From: Aquimarina pacifica
Lineage (GTDB): Bacteria > Bacteroidota > Bacteroidia > Flavobacteriales > Flavobacteriaceae
Assembly (NCBI RefSeq): GCF_000520955.1
Contig: NZ_JACC01000003.1
Location: forward strand, 214,505 to 278,504
Direction of reading: 5' to 3'
DNA: 64,000 bases
Of the stretch, positions 18,776-29,400 are shown piece after piece. Under the pieces are notes generated by a model. The model had not been told where the DNA came from. It did not search any database and worked only from the letters and a program-made list of their open reading frames with translations. Positions within the stretch are counted from its first letter, which is position 1. Every line of letters starts with the position of its first letter. Position numbers and translations under genes: made by a program.

Positions 18776-21178
18776 ATGATAACCAATACAGAATTAGAAC
18801 ATAAAGGGAATATGTTTCCCGGTAAAATTGTTTCTTTCTCACAAAATGTTGATAAGATAAATTTTACTACCGAAAATGGTGTCATACTTCAGGTTACTAT
18901 TCTAAGAGGAAGCGTTATTCGTTTTAGATATGCAACTGATAGTAATTTCGAAAATGATTTTTCTTATGCCATAAGTGAAAATGGTGTTCGGGGATATAGT
19001 ATGTTAGAAGTAGAAGAACATGATGATGAATATATTATAATTACTGCAAAAATCCGCATAATAATCTCTAAGGCCAATATTCATGTTAGTATTAGTGATA
19101 AGAAAGGAAATATAATCTGTAAAGATGATTGGGGGTTTCATTGGGAACAAAGCTATGAATTTGGAGGTAATATTGTAAAAATGAGTAAAGCTGCTCCCCA
19201 AGGTGAGTGTTACTATGGTCTTGGTGATAAGCCTATGCACCTTAACCTAAAAGGGAAAAGAGTAGAGAACTGGGCTACAGATCAATATGCTTTTGGAAAA
19301 GATCAGGATCCTTTATATAAAAGTGTTCCTTTCTATATCGCGATGTACGAAGAAAAATCTTATGGTATCTTTTTCGACAATACATTTAGAACATTTTTTG
19401 ACTTTTGTCACGAACGTAGAAATGTAACTAGTTTTTGGGCACAGGGAGGAGAAATGAACTACTACTTCATTTATGGTCCTGATATGCAAGATGTTGTTGT
19501 TAGATACACAGACCTTACAGGAAAACCAGAGCTCCCGCCATTATGGGCATTAGGATATCATCAATGTAAATGGAGTTACTATCCAGAAAACAAGGTGAAA
19601 GAGGTTACGAGTAAATTTAGAGAACTTCAGATTCCTTGTGACGCAATTTACCTTGATATTGATTATATGGAAGGCTTCAGATGCTTTACATGGAATAAAG
19701 AATACTTTCCAGATCCTAAGCGTATGGTTCAAGAACTTGCGGATGATGGTTTTAAAACGATTGTTATTATTGATCCAGGAATCAAAATTGATGAAGAATA
19801 TTTTGTTTATCAGGAAGCTATCAAAAATGATTATTTCTGTAAACGTGCTGATGGTCCTTACATGAGAGGAAAAGTTTGGCCTGGAGAATGTTTTTTTCCT
19901 GATTTTACAAATCCAGATGTTCGAGAGTGGTGGGCTGGATTATTCAAAGAGATTATTGATGAAATAGGAGTAAAGGGAGTTTGGAATGATATGAATGAAC
20001 CTGCCGTTATGGAGGTGCCAGGTAAAACATTTCCGAACGATGTTAGACATAGTTATGATGGCAATTACTGTAGTCATAGAAAAGCACATAATATATACGG
20101 TACTCAGATGGCACGTGCAACCTATGAGGGTGTAAAGAGATTTGCATATCCAAAACGTCCGTTTATCATTACAAGATCGGCTTATTCTGGGGCTCAAAGA
20201 TTTACATCTTCTTGGACCGGTGATAACATTGCTACTTGGGAGCATCTGTGGATAGCAAATATACAAGCCCAAAGAATGAGTATGAGTGGTATGTCATTTA
20301 CGGGGAGCGATATCGGTGGTTTTGCAGAGCATCCAACAGGAGAACTCTATGCGAGGTGGATTCAATTAGGAGTATTTCATCCATTCTGCCGTACACACTC
20401 TTCTGGTGATCATGGTAATCAAGAACCATGGACATTTGGTGAAGAAGTAATTGATGTGACAAGAAAATATGTAGAATTGAGATATCAATTGCTTCCTTAT
20501 TTATATACAATGTTCTGGGAGTATGCAACTGCGGGAATACCTATGCTAAAGTCTTTAGTATTGTATGATCAAGAAGATTTACAAACACATTACAGAACTG
20601 ATGAGTTTATTTTTGGAAATCAAATATTAGTATGTCCTGTGCAAGAACCCAATGCAAAAGGTAGAAGAATGTATATCCCAAAAGGATCCTGGTATAACTA
20701 TTGGACTCGCGAATATGTAAAAGGAGGATTAGAAAAATGGGTAGATGCTGATCTTGATACCATACCTTTATTTGTAAAAGAAGGAGCGATAATCCCAAAA
20801 TATCCAGTTCAACAATATGTAGGCGAAAAGAAAATTGAAGTACTCACTTTAGAGGTTTATTATAAGCTTGGAGAAAAAGAAGTGTCCAAGGTATATGAAG
20901 ATGCACAGGATGGATATGATTATACAAAAGGAAGGTTTAGTCTAAGGAGTTTATCTTTTACAGGGAAAGAAAAAGAGATTATTATTCAGCAACATAAGGA
21001 TGGAAGCTTCGAGAATGAGTATGAAACCATACAATTAGAATTAATTGGGTTGCCATTCAAAATTAGTAAAATCGAAATTGATAATGTTGTTGTATCATCT
21101 GACAGTGTTAAATTAGACCCGAAAAAAAATATAGTAACGGTTCCCAAAAATTTTGCAGAGCTTCATATTGTTGCCTGA
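18776..21178 (+). CDS. GH31 family alpha-glucosidase
   Basis: An 800-residue glycoside hydrolase family 31 enzyme without a signal peptide, so probably cytosolic. It has the N-terminal beta-sandwich, LPPLWALGYHQCKWSYYPE at barrel entry, nucleophile Asp405 in WNDMNEPAV, acid/base Asp483 in SWTGDNIATW, and the GSDIGGF segment. The family releases glucose from non-reducing ends of alpha-glucans with retention of configuration. Placed just after glgB, it probably degrades glycogen-derived or imported maltodextrins. ATG 18776 is the first in-frame start with homology-like sequence. Exact substrate specificity cannot be read from sequence alone. Confidence 0.92.
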   Translation: MITNTELEHKGNMFPGKIVSFSQNVDKINFTTENGVILQVTILRGSVIRFRYATDSNFENDFSYAISENGVRGYSMLEVEEHDDEYIIITAKIRIIISKANIHVSISDKKGNIICKDDWGFHWEQSYEFGGNIVKMSKAAPQGECYYGLGDKPMHLNLKGKRVENWATDQYAFGKDQDPLYKSVPFYIAMYEEKSYGIFFDNTFRTFFDFCHERRNVTSFWAQGGEMNYYFIYGPDMQDVVVRYTDLTGKPELPPLWALGYHQCKWSYYPENKVKEVTSKFRELQIPCDAIYLDIDYMEGFRCFTWNKEYFPDPKRMVQELADDGFKTIVIIDPGIKIDEEYFVYQEAIKNDYFCKRADGPYMRGKVWPGECFFPDFTNPDVREWWAGLFKEIIDEIGVKGVWNDMNEPAVMEVPGKTFPNDVRHSYDGNYCSHRKAHNIYGTQMARATYEGVKRFAYPKRPFIITRSAYSGAQRFTSSWTGDNIATWEHLWIANIQAQRMSMSGMSFTGSDIGGFAEHPTGELYARWIQLGVFHPFCRTHSSGDHGNQEPWTFGEEVIDVTRKYVELRYQLLPYLYTMFWEYATAGIPMLKSLVLYDQEDLQTHYRTDEFIFGNQILVCPVQEPNAKGRRMYIPKGSWYNYWTREYVKGGLEKWVDADLDTIPLFVKEGAIIPKYPVQQYVGEKKIEVLTLEVYYKLGEKEVSKVYEDAQDGYDYTKGRFSLRSLSFTGKEKEIIIQQHKDGSFENEYETIQLELIGLPFKISKIEIDNVVVSSDSVKLDPKKNIVTVPKNFAELHIVA

Positions 21179-21214
21179 TTTTGGTCCCATACTAACAGAT
21201 ACTTTTTCAAAATA

Positions 21215-21254
21215 AAAATTTCCCTTTATTCATTATTGAATAAAGGGAAATTTT
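21215..21254. terminator. Strong bidirectional terminator
   Basis: A perfect 18-bp inverted repeat (21215-21232 and 21237-21254) with a 4-base loop ends in A- and T-tracts. It separates the converging glucosidase and YHYH genes. Confidence 0.92.
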
Positions 21255-21300
21255 GTTTTTAGAATATATGAATGACCACCATCTTGGCAATTGTATATTA

Positions 21301-22581
21301 TTAAAAGGTTGTATTTCCTGGGGTCCCAAAAAATCCATTTCCATTAATGTAGGGATCATTACTCGTAATGTGATAGTGATAAATGCCGTTAGGAAAATCT
21401 GCCGTTACTGATATATGACCATGGTATTCATCTAAATCTTCATTGGTAATTTCTTCTCCATTTTCTACTGGCCCATATACAGGAAAACCATCAGATAATA
21501 ACCCTAAGAATGCATCTGTTCCATATTGTTGAGTCAAATAGGTCGGCTCAATATGATAGTGATATATATCAGTGCCTGTTGGGTGCCCTAACCATTGATC
21601 AAAACTATCAATCTCATTGGTCAAGGGTTGATCTGGCCCTGCATATTGATTAAAAAATACAATTCCATTTCTGGCAATTCCCATAGCTCCTAGTGGTGTG
21701 GCTTCATGATTAGTGGCCTCAGCGGGGTACAACGGTATAGTTAAAACAATATTTTGTTCTGCAATCTCATTAGGATTCATTCTCCAATTTGGATTTGTTC
21801 CTGTATAATCGCTATGTAACGGATTACTACTAGGCCAGTATGGACTTGTGTGATTTGGTAAATCTGAAGAAGTAAATATTACATTATCGCCACTTATTTC
21901 ATACGAAAGCCCTGTTCCATCAAATTTAGATAGAATAGTCCTGATGTCATATCCTTCTTCAGGTTCTTCAATTTCATCGTCATCATCAACCAAAGAAAAG
22001 ATCCATTTTTGATTATTAGTGCCGGCATAGGACCATTGCTGAATATTACCACCATCTATAGTATTCCAGTCTTCTACATCTAGTGCCTTATTACTTCTTA
22101 CATTAATAATATTATATTGATCAGAGCTAACTTGATACAATTGCCATTTTTGGTGCGTACTGTTTCTATGATCTTGTTGTTGAATATTACCGCCATTTAA
22201 AATGCTTCTTCTTTGCACACTTAGATATTTTTCGCTCAAAACATTTCTTAATTCATATTGTTCATTGTCTGCAGAAATTAACTCCCATTGTTGGTCTGGT
22301 GTACCAGAATATGATGATTGAATAATATTTACTCCGTTATTTAAACCATTTTCGGCGATATCTAGGTATTTGTTACTATGTACACTTTTTATTGTATAAA
22401 TATGACCACTCACCAGAGATGCTTTTATAGATATACCATTACTGTTTTCGGATATACTACTCTGATTAAAATCTTCATTAGAGCAACTTAACATCATTAC
22501 TATAGTTCCCAATACTGTGGCTGACTTAATAGTTTTTCTTATTTTTTTTAATGTTGGTACATTGGTTTTTGAGATAATCAT
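21301..22581 (-). CDS. Ricin-type lectin plus YHYH-domain lipoprotein
   Basis: A lipoprotein (lipobox VMMLSC, Cys about 33) of 426 residues. Residues about 58-195 form a ricin-B-like beta-trefoil with QxW motifs (DQQWELI, HQKWQLY, NQKWIFS). The C-terminal 205 residues are a YHYH domain: IYHYHIEPTYL, then LLSDGFPVYGP, YHGHIS and IYHYHITSNDPYINGNG. The His clusters are the signature of the YHYH family, probably metal-binding, but the family has no established activity that I can cite. The YHYH part is nearly the same as in the gene at 25286-26140 (about 20 differences). It is the last gene of a minus-strand run that may be one transcription unit. Confidence 0.85.
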   Translation of the reverse strand: MIISKTNVPTLKKIRKTIKSATVLGTIVMMLSCSNEDFNQSSISENSNGISIKASLVSGHIYTIKSVHSNKYLDIAENGLNNGVNIIQSSYSGTPDQQWELISADNEQYELRNVLSEKYLSVQRRSILNGGNIQQQDHRNSTHQKWQLYQVSSDQYNIINVRSNKALDVEDWNTIDGGNIQQWSYAGTNNQKWIFSLVDDDDEIEEPEEGYDIRTILSKFDGTGLSYEISGDNVIFTSSDLPNHTSPYWPSSNPLHSDYTGTNPNWRMNPNEIAEQNIVLTIPLYPAEATNHEATPLGAMGIARNGIVFFNQYAGPDQPLTNEIDSFDQWLGHPTGTDIYHYHIEPTYLTQQYGTDAFLGLLSDGFPVYGPVENGEEITNEDLDEYHGHISVTADFPNGIYHYHITSNDPYINGNGFFGTPGNTTF

Positions 22582-22633
22582 GATTGTTAGGTGTTAAGAG
22601 TTTGTTGTTTTTCTATGCGCAGTTCTATAAATT

Positions 22634-23986
22634 TTAATTTTGGATAGTTGAAAGTTCAGTAGTTAGTTCCTCAAGCATTGTAGCATCTAGATCACTTATA
22701 GGTATTTGATCCATAAGATTTAACTCTTCAAAGGGATCTTCTGATAAATTATATAATGCTTCAGTATCATCGTCAAACAAAATGTATTTATGTGTCGTAT
22801 TTCTTATTGCATAATCAGCTCCTCCGTCATCGTTTCCTATCTCTGTAAATACAAATTCCCTTTTTATAGTATCATCTGTTGTACTTAGTAGATTTTTGAA
22901 ACTTTTACTATCATTAATTTCTACACTATTTATTCCTACTATATCTGCAATAGTTGCGAATAAATCGGTGGTATTAATTAATGCTTCTTCAGTAGATCCT
23001 TTTCGTAAAACATTCTTTCCAGAAATAATCATAGGCACATTAATACCACCTTGATAAACGGTTCCTTTTCCTTTACTACCTATATATTCTTGAACTACTT
23101 TTCTGGGAGTACCATTATCTCCTACAAAAATGAAAACAGTATTTTCTTTTTCAGTGTCACTCATAGTATCTAATAACCTTCCGAATTCAGAATCCATGGC
23201 TTCTAGCATTGCCATATAGTAGGGAATTGGATTGGCATCGATACTGGCATCGTCGTTTGATAAAGTTCCTTGTGAATGCAACTCATCAGGAGGTAAATGA
23301 AAAGGTGTATGTGCAGCATTGTAGGACAACCATAAAAACCAGGGAGTAGATTGATTATTAACCCAATCAATGGCCAAATCTGTAAGTTGTGTTGTGTTAT
23401 ATTCTGTAGATGTCTCTGTAGCTCCATTAATGGTTATATTCCAGTCATAATATGAAGATAGGCTACCTGTCAATAGCCCTGCATAATAATCAACTCCCAT
23501 TGTATTGGGGTGGGTAGGCTCATTTGAGATATGCCATTTACCAATTACCGCGTGATTATAAGGCGATGCCACATTGTTATCAATATATTGTTGTAAGGAG
23601 GTTTCTGTGGTCGAAAGCTGATCACCCACTTTGGTTACACCGGTTCTAAACCCGTATTTGCCAGTAATAATACCGGCCCTTGTGGGCGTACATGTTGGGT
23701 TAGACCATACATTATTAAATATAACACCAGAATTAATCATGTTTTGAAGATTAGGCATGTTAGGTTTTATATTTCCTATACCATATCCCGGGCTGGCATC
23801 AAGTCCCATATCGTCAGCAATAATCAGCATTACATTCGGTGAAGCATTTATATCTGGATCAGGTTCGGGATCTGTTTCTGTCTCTGTGTCATTATCTGTA
23901 TTTATTTCTTGATCCGATGAGCTACATGCGTGTATTAACAAAAACATGAAAACACACACCGTACACTGCATTAATAATTTAGACAT
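22634..23986 (-). CDS. S1-family sulfatase lipoprotein
   Basis: The lipoprotein signal ends in HAC (Cys21). The alkaline-phosphatase fold begins at NVMLIIADDMGLD, with metal-binding Asp58/Asp59. The sulfatase signature CTPTRAGIITGKYGFRTG has Cys99, the residue converted to formylglycine by an anaerobic or FGE-type maturase not encoded here. GKWHIS and FVGDNGTPR supply further active-site residues. The family hydrolyses sulfate esters, often on algal polysaccharides in marine Bacteroidota. There is no adjacent polysaccharide-utilisation SusCD pair, so the substrate is unknown. It lies between the SCO gene (63-bp gap) and the ricin-YHYH gene (52-bp gap). Confidence 0.9.
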   Translation of the reverse strand: MSKLLMQCTVCVFMFLLIHACSSSDQEINTDNDTETETDPEPDPDINASPNVMLIIADDMGLDASPGYGIGNIKPNMPNLQNMINSGVIFNNVWSNPTCTPTRAGIITGKYGFRTGVTKVGDQLSTTETSLQQYIDNNVASPYNHAVIGKWHISNEPTHPNTMGVDYYAGLLTGSLSSYYDWNITINGATETSTEYNTTQLTDLAIDWVNNQSTPWFLWLSYNAAHTPFHLPPDELHSQGTLSNDDASIDANPIPYYMAMLEAMDSEFGRLLDTMSDTEKENTVFIFVGDNGTPRKVVQEYIGSKGKGTVYQGGINVPMIISGKNVLRKGSTEEALINTTDLFATIADIVGINSVEINDSKSFKNLLSTTDDTIKREFVFTEIGNDDGGADYAIRNTTHKYILFDDDTEALYNLSEDPFEELNLMDQIPISDLDATMLEELTTELSTIQN

Positions 23987-24049
23987 GATTTCTTTTTTTT
24001 AATTTGATTAAATGCCTCAGTTTTGTATTGAAGGTTCTTAAAAATTTGG

Positions 24050-24727
24050 TTAAGTTTCTTTTCTAAGTATTTCTATATGACGCTTTAAACGCTTAACATC
24101 TATTTCTATAGTTCCATTATATACTCCTCTGATGTATCCTTTTTTATCAACAAGAACAAAATTTTCAGTATGGATAAAATCACTTTCTTCTTTGGTTTTG
24201 ATAAAATCTTCGTCTGCAAAATATCCGTTTCTAGCAATTGCATATAGTTCTTTTTGATCTCCGGTTACAAGATTCCATTTACTACTTAAGACTCCATTTC
24301 TTTTTGCATAATCATTTAAAACCTTTACAGTATCAAACCAAGGCATTACAGAATGAGATAACATCATAATTTCTGGATCATTTTTATAAGTCTCCTGTAT
24401 GCTTATCATACTTTTAGTCAATTTAGGACAAATCCCAGGGCAGCTTGTAAAAAAGAAATCAGCAACATAAATTTTCCCATTATACGTATCATTTGTAACG
24501 ACTTTCCCTTTCTGATTTATAAATGAAAAATCAGGAATTTTATGTACTGGATTTCCCCATTCGGGGGTAAAATCAGAAGAATTAAAATAGGGTAGTTCAA
24601 GAATTTCTTTGCTTTTAGTGCTCTTTACAACATCAGTTTCCTCATTAGTTTTGTTATTCTCTTTACAAGAGGATAGAAATACTAAGAATATGGTTATAAT
24701 AGATATTTTTATTTTAATTAATTTCAT
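24050..24727 (-). CDS. SCO1/SenC-family copper chaperone-like lipoprotein
   Basis: A 225-residue lipoprotein (signal ends FLSSC, Cys21) with a thioredoxin fold. The copper-binding motif TSCPGICPK (Cys96, Cys100) and a downstream His in FIHTENFVLVD complete the SCO copper site. Family members deliver copper to the CuA centre of cytochrome oxidase or act as thiol reductants. The start overlaps the end of the YwqK-like gene by 14 bp (24714-24727), so the genes are translationally coupled. The association with YHYH genes suggests, by inference, a shared metal-related role. Confidence 0.9.
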   Translation of the reverse strand: MKLIKIKISIITIFLVFLSSCKENNKTNEETDVVKSTKSKEILELPYFNSSDFTPEWGNPVHKIPDFSFINQKGKVVTNDTYNGKIYVADFFFTSCPGICPKLTKSMISIQETYKNDPEIMMLSHSVMPWFDTVKVLNDYAKRNGVLSSKWNLVTGDQKELYAIARNGYFADEDFIKTKEESDFIHTENFVLVDKKGYIRGVYNGTIEIDVKRLKRHIEILRKET

Positions 24728-25286
24728 TGCTATTTGTAGTTACGGTATAACATTTTTTTAAACCTATTAAACCAAATCGTTCACCATTTCGAACTTCATA
24801 ATTCGCTTTTATCCTTCCGTCTTTTTTCCATAATTTTTGAGGCCCAGCTTCATTTCCATTACTATAGTTAAATACACGGTAAGGTTGGCCATTACTATAC
24901 CATTCACTTAGTTTGCCATCATAGGCACCTTCAGAGTTGAATGGGTATACAAATTTTGGGTTAGAATTTTTCCACCACCCTTTATGAATACCCGTTTTTA
25001 TTCCTTTCGTATAAAACCTTTCAATTGCTAATGAGCCATCGGTGTACCACTGTTTTTCATATCCATTTTTCCTTCCTTGCGTATATTCAATATCTGATCG
25101 CAAGGCTCCTGTATCAAATTTTCTAATTATGTTTCCTTCAAAAGGCTTGGTTTTGTACATAAGTACGCCATTTTCTAACTTCAGATCTGGATTCGAAAAA
25201 TCTATTCTTTGTTTTTGAACCTCATTTGTACAAGATCCGAAAACGAAGAATAAAATAATCCAATTATAAAAAGATAAGAAGCGCAT
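24714..25286 (-). CDS. YwqK/MORN-like repeat lipoprotein
   Basis: A 190-residue lipoprotein (FGSC lipobox, Cys19). It contains tandem MORN-like repeats of about 22 residues with the pattern G-x-x-x-x-W-Y-x-x-G-x-x (EKQWYTDGSL, LSEWYSNGQP, KLWKKDGRIK). Databases often call this family a YwqK antitoxin, but there is no adjacent toxin and it is exported, so a surface or scaffold role is more likely. Its first codon overlaps the last base of the YHYH gene upstream, and its end overlaps the SCO gene. It is thus the middle gene of a tightly coupled trio. Confidence 0.78.
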   Translation of the reverse strand: MRFLSFYNWIILFFVFGSCTNEVQKQRIDFSNPDLKLENGVLMYKTKPFEGNIIRKFDTGALRSDIEYTQGRKNGYEKQWYTDGSLAIERFYTKGIKTGIHKGWWKNSNPKFVYPFNSEGAYDGKLSEWYSNGQPYRVFNYSNGNEAGPQKLWKKDGRIKANYEVRNGERFGLIGLKKCYTVTTNSNEIN

Positions 25287-26140
25287 TAGAATGTTGTGTT
25301 TCCTGGGGTTCCGAAATATCCATTACCATTAATATAGGGATCATTACTTGTTATGTGGTAGTGGTAAATGCCATTGGGAAAATCAGCAGTCGCTGATACG
25401 TGTCCATGATATTCATCTAGATCATCATTTGTGATCTCTTCTCCATTTTCTACGGGACCATATACCGGAAATCCATCGGATAGTAATCCTAAAAATGCGT
25501 CTTCACCATATTCTTGAGTCAAATATGTAGGTTCTATATGATAGTGGTATATACTCGTTCCTGTAGGATGACCTAACCATTGATCAAAGCTATTAATCTC
25601 ATCTGTTAATGGTTGATCGGGTCCTGCATATTGATTAAAAAATGGGATTCCGTTTCTGGCAATTCCCATTGCTCCTAATGGAGTTGATTCATGATCAGTG
25701 GCTTCGGCAGGAGATAACGGTATGGTAAAAACTATATTTTGTTCTGCGATCTCATTAGGGTTTTGTCTCCAATCTGGGTTTACACCAGTATAATCACTAT
25801 GTAAATCATTATCTTCTGGCCAATATGGGCTTGTGTGATTAGGTAAATCAGAAGAAGTAAATATTACATTATCTCCACTAATCTCATAAGAAAGGCCTGT
25901 TCCGTCAAATTTTGAAAGAATAGAAGTGATGTTAATTTCTGTATCTCCAGTATCTCCTGTACTTCCTGTATCTCCGTCATCAGATCCACTATCTTCATCT
26001 ATTTCAATATCATCAGAACTACTATCTGAGGAACAGGAGTATGCACTCGACAAAATTAGAAATGAAAATAAAGAAATGCTTAAACTTTTTATAAATAGAT
26101 TTCTAGGTTTGGGGTTACAATTTTTCATGTTTTTTGGCAT
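25286..26140 (-). CDS. YHYH-domain lipoprotein
   Basis: A 284-residue lipoprotein (signal ends SAYSC) with an Asp/Ser/Gly-rich linker at about 37-70, then a YHYH domain of about 205 residues with all the His clusters (IYHYHIEP, YHGHVS, IYHYHITSN). It is a close paralogue of the C-terminal part of the gene at 21301-22581 but has an acidic linker in place of the ricin lectin. Many synonymous differences between the two DNA copies point to an old duplication under purifying selection. It is the first gene of the YHYH-YwqK-SCO trio. The function is unknown; surface metal binding is an inference. Confidence 0.82.
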   Translation of the reverse strand: MPKNMKNCNPKPRNLFIKSLSISLFSFLILSSAYSCSSDSSSDDIEIDEDSGSDDGDTGSTGDTGDTEINITSILSKFDGTGLSYEISGDNVIFTSSDLPNHTSPYWPEDNDLHSDYTGVNPDWRQNPNEIAEQNIVFTIPLSPAEATDHESTPLGAMGIARNGIPFFNQYAGPDQPLTDEINSFDQWLGHPTGTSIYHYHIEPTYLTQEYGEDAFLGLLSDGFPVYGPVENGEEITNDDLDEYHGHVSATADFPNGIYHYHITSNDPYINGNGYFGTPGNTTF

Positions 26141-26411
26141 CAGTTTTTAGGGTTAACATAGTTTTTCACTAGACTTTAAGCATTTTTTAGTGATGACTCA
26201 TAATGAATAAGGTGCTTAAAATCATACATTCACCACTTATTGAGTGTAGCAAATATTACCTAGCACATGCGTGCTACATGATTTTAGACTTGTAAGAATA
26301 GAAAAGGTTTAAAAATCTTACATTAAGTTTAGGGAAATATCAGGAATTGTGGATTTTTTTATGATAAAATACAATTAAAGAGGCTCAAAATAATGTAATA
26401 AAACCAAAGTA

Positions 26412-29400
26412 CTAGTTCTCAATTTTGAGGTGAATCGTTCTTCTTTCTATTTCATTATCAAAATTTCTAAAATTCCATTCTTTCAAATTTCCTTCGCTAT
26501 CTATAGAGGTAATATAGTCACTAGTGGGAGAGAAGGTTGCAGATTTGAGTCCATAATCATGCCTGATTAGGCTGGGAACAATACTAAAATGATCTTCAAT
26601 TCTTCTATATATCTGAACGGTATGATCACTACTTGCGGTAAGTACAAGACTATCACCAAAAAATTCGACATCTTGAACATCACTTGTATGTGAAGTTAGC
26701 GCCTGCATAAACTCATAACAATTTGATTTTTGATTGCGTCTAGATATTATAGCAGTATTATCTAAACTACCGGTTATCATAAATTCTCCTTTTGTAGAGA
26801 AATCTATATCTTTAATAGAATCAGTATGTCTTTTAAGAACATCTTTACTACAAAGGGTATATCTCTGAACTCTTTTATTCTTATTGTAAGGATACACTAC
26901 TAATTTTTCAATGGTGTCTAGCTTTTCATATTGTATCTTATTTTTTGGTCTTCTTATGGTATCAATACCGTAGGAAACTTCTACGGGGGTAATGTTCCAT
27001 AATTTTATGGTTTGGTCCTCACTACTAGTTATAATAAAATTTGGGTTTCCTTTTACAAAAGAAACGTTTTTGATAGGCTTGGTATGGCCAATAAATTGTT
27101 TTAGAAGCATATTTTGGGGACTATATAAGTTTGCTCCGTTATCACTACTGCCAATGAGCATTTTTCCTTGGCTTATATCAATTGTGTTGATTTTTTCATC
27201 ATGCACGAGATTATCTTGTGCTTTCTCTGGATTTTTAAGTGGTAACACCCGGATTCTTCCTTTGAGTCCGAGTAAAACAGTATCCTTATTCTTTATTTTG
27301 AATGTATGTATTGAGTCCTGCATATCAATTTGATTTTCTAGAATACTGCGATGTATAATAGAAGTATGTGCATACAGTTTGTTTTTTCCATATAATACAA
27401 GAAAACGTTCTTTGTCATGAAGAAATGTTTTTATTTTTCTAACTTTTCCTGTCAATTTTTTAATTGTTTTTATGGTATGTGTTTGGTTGTTCAAATTTAA
27501 ATGCACCTTATACAATAGTGAATTGAACCCTATAATAAAGGAATGTTCTTGCTGATGTTCGATATAAATATTAGGGATTCTATTGTTAGTATTGGTTGCT
27601 TGATTTCCTTTTAATAAAATATGATTTTGTTGATTATTGATTTGTATTGATTTTCCTTTCATATCAAGAAGACTCAATCTAATATCAGTACTACCAGGAA
27701 CACTTTCTGCAACTAATGTTCTAAGTTTATTATTTATAGTAAAAGGCTCAAAATCGACAACATTGTTTTTTGTGAAAATATTTACACTTTTGGCATCTTT
27801 TTCTTTGTATGGTAATGATTTTAAAGTCAGTTTTTTGTTTTTTAAAAGTACAAATACATACAAAACATCATCTGATCGGCGCGTTTTTGTTGATTCTATT
27901 ATCGCGTCATCACCCAAATAAACACTACTATGATAAAATGGAGTCTTACGATATTCTTTATAGAGATCATTTTTAAAGTTTGAAATTATATTGAATACAG
28001 AATCTGGTAACAGCGTATTCTCCTGCAAAATCTTTTCGCATTGTAAAATGTAATTAATAGAACTTGTTTTATCAACGTTATAATCTCGTAAGGCATAGCT
28101 CATGTTTTTATGTATTTTTATAGCTAAACCATCTTCTTTTGCCTTGTTTTCTAGCTTTATTTTTGATTTTTTTAGATCATCATTAGATTTATATAAAAAC
28201 CCTGATAGAACTAATAATATGGTTATTATAATGGGATAATAAACAAATCGTTTAAACATCCTTTGTTGCTTTTTCTTTTCTTTTTCTTCTTTAAAGCTTT
28301 CTTCGAGACTAGCTTCAAAAAAAAGATTTTTGCGATCAAAAGTCTCTTTATCGTCATCATGCAGAATGTAGCTCCGATATTGGTTCATTCTATCAATTTG
28401 TTGTTTGGATAAAAAATCTCCTGTATCCTGAGTATCTTCATAAATATCAAAAGAAGACTCAAAATCTCTTTTTATTAGAGACTTAAAATCATCTTCGGTT
28501 CTCATTCTATTGATAACTTTGGCAATAATATCATGACTGAGTTCGACATAATCTATCACTAAATTATGATCTGTACTAACGGTGAGTATCCCTTTGTTTT
28601 TTAATGCTTCGATTATTTCAGAAATTGTAGTATTGTATGAGTCGTCTGTATTTCCCCATAGATCAATTTGAATTTTATTTGCTATTGTTTGATCATTGAT
28701 TACATAATTTGCATCATTTTCTGTTCGTATCGATATTCTTTTTTTTAAATCATCTTTGGTTTTAAAATGCCTCAAAAACTTAATTACACTGTCTTTATGT
28801 TGTATTCGATTATTAAGTTTATTTCGGGTATTTCGTATGATTTTGTTATTTACCTCTCTAATATAATTTTCGAGTACATTTTCTATCGATCCGAATTCTT
28901 TGATTTCCTCTTCTCCAAATTCTAATGGAAGATATTCAATATCATTTTGATTATTTCCTCTATATGTTCTTTGATAATCAATTTTATACAGTCTATCTAA
29001 GTATACCTGTAAAAAAGGCAAATGATAACTAGATGCCCCAGAATCACTTATTTTAATTTGATCAATAATTAGTGCTATTCTTTTTTGTTTTTCTTCTTTT
29101 GATATGGGTTCTTGTGTATTGTCAATAAACTGATTGATATTAAATTCTTGAAAAGATTTTTCTATGATATTCTTTACAGTTTCTTTATTTGGGTGTGCCA
29201 AACGTAGTTTCTTATAGAAAATCTGTGGCACATATGACTGTAATTGATCGAGATGACCAAAATACTCCTCTCGAAGAGATATGATAATATTGAATGGTAT
29301 TTTGTATTCAAAAATGAGTTTTAAGAATAATCCAAAATTGTTTATTTCTTTCTTTGTGCCGTATACAAAAAGCTCTTCGAATTGATCAAAAATAATTAAA

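Noticed and set aside
24714..25286. A toxin-antitoxin module based on the YwqK name
   Set aside because: The protein is exported and has MORN-like repeats; no toxin gene lies near it.
21301..26140. A polysaccharide utilisation locus because of sulfatase and lectin
   Set aside because: No SusC/SusD pair, no glycoside hydrolase and no hybrid regulator lie next to them.
26992..27921. Open frames opposite the large ATPase gene
   Set aside because: They are antisense shadows, rich in Phe/Leu/Ser as expected from reversed AT-rich coding DNA.
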